48,777 nt of DNA from Silvibacterium sp. (GTDB lineage: Bacteria > Acidobacteriota > Terriglobia > Terriglobales > Acidobacteriaceae), in contig JAFAKX010000032.1 in the NCBI GenBank assembly GCA_019234945.1, forward strand, positions 1 to 48,777, written 5' to 3'. The notes beneath the pieces were generated by a model. The model was not told where the DNA came from and searched no databases. It saw only the letters and a program-made list of their open reading frames with translations. A program made the position numbers and the translations under genes. Below, piece after piece: positions 26,291 through 33,775 of the stretch. Position 1 is the first letter of the stretch, and the number at the start of each line of letters is the position of its first letter.

Positions 26291-26626
26291 GGCGTTGGGT
26301 TTAGTGGGAGGGGCGAAGTCGAGATGGGGGGGCGCCTCCATTACGAGTATTTGATCAAGCCTATGGAGCGCCGCTTCGAAGATGGCGTACGCGTGGAGGG
26401 GTGGCATGTACTTGCCGCGAAGCTCAAAGACTGTGTTGTAGAGGGTGAGGGCGACCTCGAAGAGGTTCATGCGCGGGACCATACCGACGATCTGGCAGGA
26501 GGCGGCGGTCAGTGCGCGCCGATTCTGGTCAGCGTGGTTTCGGCAGAAGGGTTTTCCCCGGAGGGCAAACTGGGTGCATTGCGAGCCGGTGGGAAGGATC
26601 TGGGCGCAAAGGCGGACTTTCGACAT
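26258..26626 (-). CDS. Small protein with CCCH zinc-finger-like motif, 122 aa
   Basis: The N-terminal 35 residues hold C-x9-C-x10-C-x2-H (CAQILPTGSQC, then ALRGKPFCRNH), a pattern seen in small zinc-knuckle proteins of phages and acidobacteria. The rest is helical (LFEVALTLYNTVFELRG, FEAALHRLDQIL). I chose the ATG at 26626, which has AAAAGGAGCC upstream, over the longer frame to 26884 that crosses a terminator. The C-terminus (NNGLHTAPMK) is encoded by the edge of the repeat module, so the original stop may have been replaced. Function unknown. Confidence 0.65.
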   Translation of the reverse strand: MSKVRLCAQILPTGSQCTQFALRGKPFCRNHADQNRRALTAASCQIVGMVPRMNLFEVALTLYNTVFELRGKYMPPLHAYAIFEAALHRLDQILVMEAPPHLDFAPPTKPNANNGLHTAPMK

Positions 26627-26680
26627 AAGGGACGGCTCCTTTTGGAAGTAGGGCAAATAAAAGTCGGAAGACGCACAAAT

Positions 26681-26701
26681 AAAAAGCCCGCCGAAGCGGG
26701 C
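26681..26701 (-). terminator. Terminator/attenuator in the leader of the CCCH gene
   Basis: GCCCGC-TTCG-GCGGGC followed by TTTTTATTTG on the minus strand, 55 bases before the start codon of the gene at 26626. A UUCG loop closed by C-G is unusually stable. No leftward gene lies between it and 27858, so it probably sits in the gene's own leader, or marks the end of a short leftward transcript. Confidence 0.7.
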
Positions 26702-26919
26702 CAGAGGAGGTTCTAGTTCTATTTTATCGGGTTGAGGGAAATGTTCGGCCAAGTCGACGGGAGTCGATTTGCTCTTTGGAATGAGGGAGTTGCCGCGCGG
26801 CAAGTTTGGAATGGGTCTTGACAACGAAGATGGTCTGGGTAGTGCGTGGCGCGAGAAGTCGAATATAAATATCAATTCGGACAACTCGGTGTTGCATTTG
26901 TCGCAGTATTATTTCCACC

Positions 26920-27858
26920 TTGCGACGATTTGCGTCAAATCCCGGCCATCTGGCTCTCGCCTGCCTGGCATTTGCTGTTTCAGGGCTACCGGGGCCAGCG
27001 TTCGCTCAGTTCACTGACCCTCGCAATTACGAGAACTCTCCGGTGGGAGTGAACCAACTTGAACTGACTTATGCTTATGTGCGCTCCAACGCGTCGATTG
27101 ATCCGTCGATTGTGATTGCTGGCGCAGAACTTAACCTGAACCAGGGAACCGTCGGCTACACACGCTACTTCGGTCTTTTCCATCGAATGGCCTGGATCAA
27201 GCCGAGCGTTCCGATTGCCACACTTAACGGCTCGATTTCTGGCACAAAGGTCAACGGATCGACTGCTGGCGCAGGCGACTCCAGTTACGAAGTGGCCATG
27301 TTGCTCAAGGGAGGTCCCGCCCTTAGTGTCGAGGAGTTTACGAATTACAAGCCAACAACAACGCTGGGCGTGAGCCTTGGCGTAACCGCACCAACAGGCC
27401 TTTACAGCGCTGACAAGATTCTGAATCTTGGCTCGGATCGATGGTCGTTCAAGCCTGAAATCGCAGTTTCGTATCCATTTGGACCGGAGCAGAAGTGGGC
27501 ACTTGATGCCTATGCGAACGCGTACTTCTACACAGACAATAATTCGTATCGCCGCGCGGGAATCCTACGACAAGAGGCGCTGCCCGGGTTCGAAGAACAC
27601 ATCAGCTATTCATTCCGCGACAATCTTGTAGGCTCTCTGGATGCGCGCTACTCTTTTCGCGGCGATACATATGTCAACAGTATTGATCAGAACAATGCTC
27701 AAAAGAATTTCATTCTGGGCGGCGAGTTAATCCTCTCTCTAAATGAGAGGAACTCGCTTAGTGTGATATTCGCTAAAGCACTCGTTCACCAAAATGGTCC
27801 CTCCGTCACGGGCGTCAGTGTGAAGTACGACTACGTCTGGGGTGGGGGCTACAGGTGA
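26920..27858 (+). CDS. Outer-membrane beta-barrel-like transporter protein (paralogue A)
   Basis: The 312-residue protein has a signal peptide (ALACLAFAVSGLPGPAFAQ, cleaved near residue 29) and alternating hydrophobic strands typical of an outer-membrane barrel. It resembles the family often annotated as phenol meta-pathway transporters (MetA-like). Shared blocks with the protein encoded at 27902-28825 are LLKGGPA, APTGLYS and RWSFKPE. The start codon appears to be TTG at 26920 without a clear ribosome-binding site; a different start cannot be excluded. Substrate unknown. Confidence 0.75.
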   Translation: MRRFASNPGHLALACLAFAVSGLPGPAFAQFTDPRNYENSPVGVNQLELTYAYVRSNASIDPSIVIAGAELNLNQGTVGYTRYFGLFHRMAWIKPSVPIATLNGSISGTKVNGSTAGAGDSSYEVAMLLKGGPALSVEEFTNYKPTTTLGVSLGVTAPTGLYSADKILNLGSDRWSFKPEIAVSYPFGPEQKWALDAYANAYFYTDNNSYRRAGILRQEALPGFEEHISYSFRDNLVGSLDARYSFRGDTYVNSIDQNNAQKNFILGGELILSLNERNSLSVIFAKALVHQNGPSVTGVSVKYDYVWGGGYR

Positions 27859-27901
27859 GTGTGGGGGAAGTCTCTCTCCGTCAGGCATGCAGGCGTTTTT
27901 G

Positions 27902-28825
27902 TTATGGCTTACCTATCCATGAGTACTGCCAGGCGAGGGCAACGTTCTGGTAATTACCACCGAATCGCACGTATGTGCCACCGCTGTAACTGATCTTCAG
28001 TGACTGGTGCTTCGAAAGGCGGAAAGCCGCTGTTCCCCCGAGGCGCGAACTGGTCTGACGGGTGTCAGGATTCCGTATGCCGTTTACGGTGGTAACGCCG
28101 CCCCACCAGAAATTTCCGTCCAGCGAGGCCCACGTGCCGCGGCCGAAATCGCGACTCAGATGTCCTTCGAACGAGCCGATCGGTTCCTCGGTCTGCGGTG
28201 CCGGACCCGGAATGTGAAAGTCCGCCGAGTTTGTTGTGTAGAACCATGCACCGCCATAACCGTCGACGATCCAGGTTCCCCAAGATCTGGAGTAGCCGAA
28301 TTCGGGCTTGAAAGCCCACCTGTTAATGCCCCAGTTAATCAACTGAGTGGGACTGTATTGCCCAGTCGGAGCGATCACTCTCAGGCTTGCGCCTAAGATG
28401 GTCTTTTGCTTCCACTTCAAGAATTGATCCACCGGCATGGCCGGGCCGCCCTTCAGGTTCACAGAGAAGCGCACACCAAGATCGACCAGGCCCGAGCGGT
28501 ATGCTGAACCGCCTTTTCCAAGAGCTGCCGCGTTAAAGGTTCCTACTCCATACGGCAGCGAGGCGGTGATGTTAGCCGAGCGCCCTAAGACGCTGAGGGA
28601 ATGGTAATAGCTGACAATCGGGACGTTGTACGTGCCAGTCGCGGTTAAGGGAATGGTACCGGTGAAGTTAAGCCCCCCATCATAAAAGGACCACACCAGG
28701 GTAACCGCGTTGCTGCGTAGGGGAGTGATGAGATAGGCGCGCGGCGCCAGATCCTGCGCTGAAACGAAATGGGAGAGGGCGATGGCTAATATCGCCAGCC
28801 ATCGCGATCTTCTGAGAAGGAGCAC
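27902..28825 (-). CDS. Outer-membrane beta-barrel-like transporter protein (paralogue B)
   Basis: A 307-residue protein with signal peptide (LAILAIALSHFVSA) and the same barrel pattern as the convergent neighbour. Shared blocks are LKGGPAMPVDQF, APTGQYSPTQLI and RWAFKPEFGYSRS, and it ends in an aromatic YSWIGKP, in line with barrel assembly. The start is GTG at 28825. It lies 38 bases after the polytopic membrane protein gene and is probably in the same transcript. Substrate unknown. Confidence 0.75.
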   Translation of the reverse strand: MLLLRRSRWLAILAIALSHFVSAQDLAPRAYLITPLRSNAVTLVWSFYDGGLNFTGTIPLTATGTYNVPIVSYYHSLSVLGRSANITASLPYGVGTFNAAALGKGGSAYRSGLVDLGVRFSVNLKGGPAMPVDQFLKWKQKTILGASLRVIAPTGQYSPTQLINWGINRWAFKPEFGYSRSWGTWIVDGYGGAWFYTTNSADFHIPGPAPQTEEPIGSFEGHLSRDFGRGTWASLDGNFWWGGVTTVNGIRNPDTRQTSSRLGGTAAFRLSKHQSLKISYSGGTYVRFGGNYQNVALAWQYSWIGKP

Positions 28826-28863
28826 GACGGATGATTGTTTTGCAGCAGTCCCACACTGGATGC

Positions 28864-30051
28864 TCAGAACACGACCTTGATGATGCGCAGGATAAGCTCT
28901 TCAAAGGAGAAAATCGTTAGCAGGAGAGGCACAAGGGGGGCTGCGGTGGCCGCGGCCAATCGTGAGATGTCATCAAGGCCGAAGGGGACAGAACGCATTT
29001 CGCGCACCATCGCATAGCTGTTGCCGAGATCGGCAAGCGACTGGATATCGGCGGCTCCTAGAAGTTCCTCGAAAGGGCCAGGATTATCGACTATCCATTT
29101 TTGCTCAAAGCTATCGACGTAACGCTGGGCGAGCAGTCCGTAGTCGGCCAATCCCTTTCTTTTCGCGCGAGCCATCTGGGGAGTAAACATCAAGAGCGGC
29201 GCGAGAATGGCGAAGACGAAGACGACAACAAAGCCTCCGGCCTGTAGCTTGAATGACACCAACTTTTCACCGTGATAAAGGACTCGACTGGCCAGCACAC
29301 CGGCGAGCATTACACCCTGAGCGAAAAGGATAGGACTGAAAGCGTAGGCGCTCTTGCCAAGGAAGGCGAGACCGGCGGAGCGATCAGGGTGAGTGGGAAC
29401 GAGGTGAAGTTCGATTCTGGAGACCTGCCAGAGAAAGCGGAACCAAATGAAGAGCCTCAGGTACCAGCGGAGAAGTATGAACTGCACAAGGGGGATGCTC
29501 ACGAACACATACCAGAAGCCGGCGGGAGTCAGGTGCCAGCGTCCGCCGGGCATGGCATACCAGGTCGCAGTGTTAATCTCCACCCGGGTGTGCCAAACCC
29601 AGAGGCCGACGACATACACAAAGAGCAATAGCCCGCACTCCACGGGGATGGAATCACGTACCCGCTTGGCTGAGTCGAGTGCGATGTCAAACCTGGGGAG
29701 GCTTTTGGGTGGAACGATCTGGCGCCGGATGAAACCGCGCACAACGGGACGCAGACGGAGATGAACAACCAGCTCAGCTGCGATGAGGATTGGGAGCGCA
29801 ATGAGGAGTCGCACCTGCACTTCGACGTCATGCAGGAAGGAAAGCCTAGCAACGTTCCCGGCCAGGGACCCGATACTGGCGAGAAGCAACAAGGGCAGCC
29901 ACGCGAAGAGCGTGATGACGATCATTCTTCGCCTCAGGTGTTCCAGGTGATCTCCCTCGAGATGCGCTTTCCGGAGCATCTGGAAGAGCGGGCCGCCGAG
30001 CACTAACGAGAAATCATGTCCTTCCTCGACTGAAGCGAGTTCTGTCACCAT
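28864..30051 (-). CDS. Polytopic membrane protein, 395 aa, unknown family
   Basis: About seven hydrophobic segments are visible: near residues 43-67 (ITLFAWLPLLLLASIGSLA), 80-97, 135-152, 178-195, 230-252, 265-290 and a final one near 370-390. Between them are long cytoplasmic parts with basic residues (LRRWY-like, RAKRKGLADYGLLAQRYVD). The N-terminal SLVLGGPLFQMLRKAHL block and SVPFGLDDISRLAAATAAP near the end may be family signatures, but I do not recognise the family. It precedes the outer-membrane-like paralogue B in one likely operon, which suggests an envelope transport role; this is inference. Confidence 0.75.
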   Translation of the reverse strand: MVTELASVEEGHDFSLVLGGPLFQMLRKAHLEGDHLEHLRRRMIVITLFAWLPLLLLASIGSLAGNVARLSFLHDVEVQVRLLIALPILIAAELVVHLRLRPVVRGFIRRQIVPPKSLPRFDIALDSAKRVRDSIPVECGLLLFVYVVGLWVWHTRVEINTATWYAMPGGRWHLTPAGFWYVFVSIPLVQFILLRWYLRLFIWFRFLWQVSRIELHLVPTHPDRSAGLAFLGKSAYAFSPILFAQGVMLAGVLASRVLYHGEKLVSFKLQAGGFVVVFVFAILAPLLMFTPQMARAKRKGLADYGLLAQRYVDSFEQKWIVDNPGPFEELLGAADIQSLADLGNSYAMVREMRSVPFGLDDISRLAAATAAPLVPLLLTIFSFEELILRIIKVVF

Positions 30052-30426
30052 ATAAACCTACCTAGCGGACGCCGGTGACCGCCCGGGGGGACGAGAGGGA
30101 CACGTTGTCCGCCGTAAAGCTTACGGCGGTGCGCCCTGCGCTCATTGGCCGCTCGCGAAGGAACCCTAATAAAACGTGGACTTAAGTTAAAGCTCTGGCA
30201 CGGTTCTTGTCGGCTGTCAGAATTGACAGTCTCCCAATCCGGGCTCTTGCGCTAAGGTGATGCTGCACGAGCGCTACAATATCACCGGATTCCATAAAGC
30301 CCTGGCGATTCGCCATGCGATGCCCGGCTGGCATCACCGACCACGTTTGCTGGATGGAGCAAATCGCGGCGAATGCAGCGGTCATTCCCTAGAAGCGCGG
30401 CCCTTACACCAGCGAAGGAATATGAG
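30052..30426. other. Divergent intergenic region with inverted repeats
   Basis: Separates the leftward membrane gene (start 30051) from the rightward small gene (start 30427). It holds a perfect 9-bp inverted repeat CCGCCGTAA-AGC-TTACGGCGG (30109-30129), a sigma-54-like sequence at 30196-30210 and a palindrome CTGTCA-GAAT-TGACAG (30214-30229). No coding frame convinces me. Confidence 0.6.
30196..30210 (+). promoter_or_regulatory. Candidate sigma-54 promoter
   Basis: TGGCACG-GTTC-TTGT matches the -24/-12 consensus TGGCACG-N4-TTGC except for the last base. It points toward the gene at 30427, about 215 bases downstream. The mismatch falls in the important -12 position, so this is tentative. Confidence 0.35.
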
Positions 30427-30708
30427 ATGGACACGAATGCAGCGAGAAATGAAGTAAAAGTGATGGTTGTGATGGACCTAGCCGCAATCTGCAAGAAGCT
30501 GGCTGAGAATTCGATTGTTCCGGACGATATGCGTGCCGAGGCGCGTGAATTTGTCGCGGAATTCGACTCACTTCTGCCAGTGCGTGGCAAAGCCAATCCG
30601 TCTGAGAAAGCGCAGGCCGAGGCGCTGTTGATTAAGATGGCGCGATTTTTAACGCGAGTGGTCGAAATTCAGTCGTGGCCCGCAGACTCGCGGAGCCTGC
30701 GAGCATAG
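30427..30708 (+). CDS. Small hypothetical protein, 93 aa
   Basis: A mostly helical, acidic protein (DLAAICKKLAENSIVPDDMR, EAREFVAEFDSLLP, KAQAEALLIKMARFLTRVVE) with no membrane segment. The ATG at 30427 has GAAGGAA upstream, which is why I prefer it over the longer frame from 30373. Family not recognised; helices of this kind could form a four-helix bundle. Confidence 0.65.
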   Translation: MDTNAARNEVKVMVVMDLAAICKKLAENSIVPDDMRAEAREFVAEFDSLLPVRGKANPSEKAQAEALLIKMARFLTRVVEIQSWPADSRSLRA

Positions 30709-30898
30709 TGTTATGGAGGCACCATCCAGAATTGATCATCTTCCGCCCCTCAGAGCTCTAACGCTGAGGTGAAGCAGCACCAGTGTTGCGCTCATTCGAG
30801 GATCGGGATGACAGAGAGCAAATCCCCTCGATGAGATTCGCATTCTGATCGGGGCGCTTCCAGCTTTGAAAGAAGCTCAAGCGGGCTGAGAGGTTAGG

Positions 30899-31549
30899 AT
30901 GGGCAAGCAGGAATCCCTGGTTCGCGAGGAACTGAGGACACCGCGATCTGCCGCTATTGCTGGGATGATTTTTGGCGTGTTGCTGATCACCAGTCAGTCG
31001 CTGGTGTGGATTTCCATTCCCGTCAATTCCGCAGCAAAGGATGTGATCAGTCACTCAAGGGCCGTCTCACTAGCTGTGAACTTGCTGCCCTTTGCGGGTA
31101 TCGCTTTTCTCTGGTTCATTGCCGTGGTGCGTAATCGCCTGGGAGCACTAGAGGATCGCTTTTTCGCCACGATTTTCATCGGAAGCGGGTTGATATATAT
31201 CGCGATGATCTTTACAGCGGCTGCATTGGCAGGTGGCCTTATCCGGGTTTTGCTTAATGCACCAGAAACTCTCATGCGGACCGGAGCGTATGCAGTCGGG
31301 CGCGCCGAAGTCTACCAAACGATGAACGTATACGGAAGCAAGATGGCTGGCGTCTTCATGTTCTCTACCTCTACGATCTTGCTGCGAACCTTAATCGCTC
31401 CGCGCTGGATCGCCTTCGTCGGTTACGCTTTGGGAACGATACTCCTGCTGAGTATTGGAATCACTTTATGGGTTTCACTCGTCTTTCCACTGTGGGTATT
31501 TCTGGTGAGTGCTGCCATACTGCTTGAAGACCCATCCAGAGCAAAGTGA
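30899..31549 (+). CDS. Integral membrane protein, 216 aa
   Basis: Six hydrophobic segments: residues about 20-40 (IAGMIFGVLLITSQSLVWI), 56-76 (AVSLAVNLLPFAGIAFLWFI), 88-115, 145-160, 168-188 and 190-206. The arrangement recalls DUF4386-like small polytopic proteins, but I am not sure of the family. The start has GAGAGG upstream. It follows the 93-aa gene by 190 bases and may be transcribed with it. Confidence 0.7.
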   Translation: MGKQESLVREELRTPRSAAIAGMIFGVLLITSQSLVWISIPVNSAAKDVISHSRAVSLAVNLLPFAGIAFLWFIAVVRNRLGALEDRFFATIFIGSGLIYIAMIFTAAALAGGLIRVLLNAPETLMRTGAYAVGRAEVYQTMNVYGSKMAGVFMFSTSTILLRTLIAPRWIAFVGYALGTILLLSIGITLWVSLVFPLWVFLVSAAILLEDPSRAK

Positions 31550-31721
31550 CTGTTCACATCCCATGTCCGCCTGAAGATCTCGATGGTAATAGCAGGGCTT
31601 AGCATGTCCCCAGCATGATAGGTTCTGAAATTACGCCAAGGCGACTTTGCGGCAACCCAGGCTTTCGCGCACTTATTCGTGCACTTATTCCCGCACTTTG
31701 GGGGCGCGAAGAAGTGTGGAA

Positions 31722-33440
31722 TTACGTGACCGTATCGGGATGATTTGCTTCTTCCGCTGCCGTAGGCAGTGTGAAGTGGAATGTCGCGCCGTGTCCCCCG
31801 TTCACTGTTGCCCATATACGGCCGCCGTGCGCCTCAACAATCGACTTGCTGATCGACAGGCCCATGCCGCTGCCTTGCGGTTTCGTTGTAAAGAAAGCTT
31901 CAAATAATTGGTTGGCCGTTCCGGGCGGCAGCCCGGGGCCTGTGTCGTTTATAGAGATTTGAATCTTGCCGTGTGCGCTTAATTGCGATTCGACCGTAAG
32001 CACGCCACCTGTGTCGCTCATCGCTTCGATGCCATTCAACATCAGGTTCATGAGCACCTGCTGAAGTTGAACTCGATCTGCCACCGTCATTGGAAGGTCG
32101 TCCTTGAGATCGGTGCGGATCGATACTCCGTGTCTTCTGGCTTCGCTTCGCAGCATCCCGGTCATTTCATCGACGACCTCATTCATCGCGACTAACTCTC
32201 GTTTGGGAGGCGCCTTCTTGTACAACGATCGCAGACGCTCGATGATTTCCGACGCAAGAGTGGCCGCTTCGATGATTTTTTCTGTCCGCTCGCGAACTTT
32301 CGTCAGATCGGGCGGGTCGTGCTGAAGCCATCTCAAAGATGCCTGGGCATTCAGGGCTGAGGCCGTGATGGGCTGTAGAAGTTCGTGCGAGATGGAGGCA
32401 ACCAGTTCTCCCATCGAGTTGACCCGGTTAATATGGGTAAGATTTGCCTGGAGCTGTTGCGCTCGGTGGCGGTCTTCAATATCCGTCGCAGCGCCACACC
32501 ATTTCAAGATCTTCCCACGCTTGTCCCGCAGTGGCACGGCGCGTATCAGGAACCAGCGATATGCTCCGTCCGCGACGCGACGAACGCGTAACTCGTGCTC
32601 GAGAGGTTCTCCCGAAACCAGCGACGCACGCCACTTTTCAACAACTCGAGTGAGATCGTCGGGATGAACTGCAGCCTGCCAACCTGATCCCGACGTCTGT
32701 TCTACAGTCAATCCCGTAAATTCAACCCAACCCCTGTTCGCGAACGTGCAATAGCCGTCGGACCGAGCGACTAATGCCATCGCCGGCATAGTTTCGATCG
32801 CTTCCCGAAACCTCTGTTCCTCGCTCGCTAACCGCACCATTCGGTAGCGGAAAAAGGCTGCAACGATCGCTGCCGATGCCAGCATAGCCGTGAGCAGAAA
32901 CCACCGCGTCTGCCAGAACACTAGTCTGCCCTTCACCACCGCGACCGCAGCTACGCCGTGACCCGTGGACGGGAGAACGTCAGTGCTCGCCGGAGGCTGG
33001 TAATTCGCATCCACGAGGAGCGCGGCGTATTCTATCCCGAAATGCGTCAAGTTCCGCCACTTTGAATCGGGTTGGATAGCAGTGAAAGGCTGATCAGCGA
33101 GCGGCTGCACCCACCAGGGTCCCCAGTGTGCAAATAACACAATGCGTTGTCCCGGACGGCCGCGAATCACCCGGCCCTCGATTATGTCTGTTCGATCGGG
33201 ACCGCCCAGGCTTGCGAGTGGAACTCTCGTGAACTCGATGGCCGGTCCGGACCGGTCCTGATTTTTGCGACACGCAAGCGTCGTGCAGAACAGCACGACA
33301 AGGCTGACCACCCACCCAACTCGCCATATCTGTCGTGACGGGACACAATTCCTGGGTCGCCGCAAAGCGGTCGAAGTGCTGAGTTCATCGCCCGGGATCG
33401 CAAAATTTGTTGCCACCTGGAATTCCTGAAACCCGAACAA
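31722..33440 (-). CDS. PAS sensor histidine kinase with extracytoplasmic domain
   Basis: A 572-residue membrane kinase. Residues 40-57 are hydrophobic and end in a lipobox-like LACRK. An extracytoplasmic domain (about 65-175, with GQRIVLFAHWGPWWVQPLAD and THFGIEYAALLVD) is followed by a membrane helix near 178-198 and a PAS fold near 205-325 (NRGWVEFTGL, HPDDLTRVVEKW). The phosphoacceptor is His352 in ASISHELLQPITA. The ATPase domain has the N-box LMNLMLNGIEAM and glycine boxes DTGPGLPPG and GSGMGLSISK. No response regulator is adjacent, so it is an orphan kinase in this window. Confidence 0.92.
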   Translation of the reverse strand: MFGFQEFQVATNFAIPGDELSTSTALRRPRNCVPSRQIWRVGWVVSLVVLFCTTLACRKNQDRSGPAIEFTRVPLASLGGPDRTDIIEGRVIRGRPGQRIVLFAHWGPWWVQPLADQPFTAIQPDSKWRNLTHFGIEYAALLVDANYQPPASTDVLPSTGHGVAAVAVVKGRLVFWQTRWFLLTAMLASAAIVAAFFRYRMVRLASEEQRFREAIETMPAMALVARSDGYCTFANRGWVEFTGLTVEQTSGSGWQAAVHPDDLTRVVEKWRASLVSGEPLEHELRVRRVADGAYRWFLIRAVPLRDKRGKILKWCGAATDIEDRHRAQQLQANLTHINRVNSMGELVASISHELLQPITASALNAQASLRWLQHDPPDLTKVRERTEKIIEAATLASEIIERLRSLYKKAPPKRELVAMNEVVDEMTGMLRSEARRHGVSIRTDLKDDLPMTVADRVQLQQVLMNLMLNGIEAMSDTGGVLTVESQLSAHGKIQISINDTGPGLPPGTANQLFEAFFTTKPQGSGMGLSISKSIVEAHGGRIWATVNGGHGATFHFTLPTAAEEANHPDTVT

Positions 33441-33775
33441 ATTGGTCGCTTTCGAAAATAGCAGACACCTTTACCGGTTGACACCGACAGTCGGCGGGCG
33501 CCATTCTTCGGCCGTTCCACACAGACGCTGGGCGGACGCTGGGCAGACACTGGCCAGCAGCCTGGCCGGCGCAGACACTGCCGGCTTCAATCCGCTACAT
33601 CATATGGGGGGGCCGACGCTCGACTCAGCTTGCAGCGTAGCTCGAATTCTAGAAGCTAATAAGTTGGCGTGGCTAGGCATACCAGTCTGACTTAGTCGGA
33701 TCGGATCGAATCTTCATACCAAAACACGGGTCGTGAATGGGCTCCGGGCGGATGTGATGCGTGGTTCCCGAGATG
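33441..33775. other. Intergenic region between kinase and ADOP permease
   Basis: The right part is GC-rich and holds short direct repeats: AGACGCTGGGC, GGACGCTGGGC and AGACACTGGCC in a row near 33523-33556, then a partial copy near 33580. The kinase promoter should lie at its left end, but no clear hexamers were found. No gene seen. Confidence 0.45.

Noticed and set aside
27859-27901. Terminator between the convergent barrel genes
   Set aside because: A GTTTTTG run is present but I could not draw a convincing stem in front of it.
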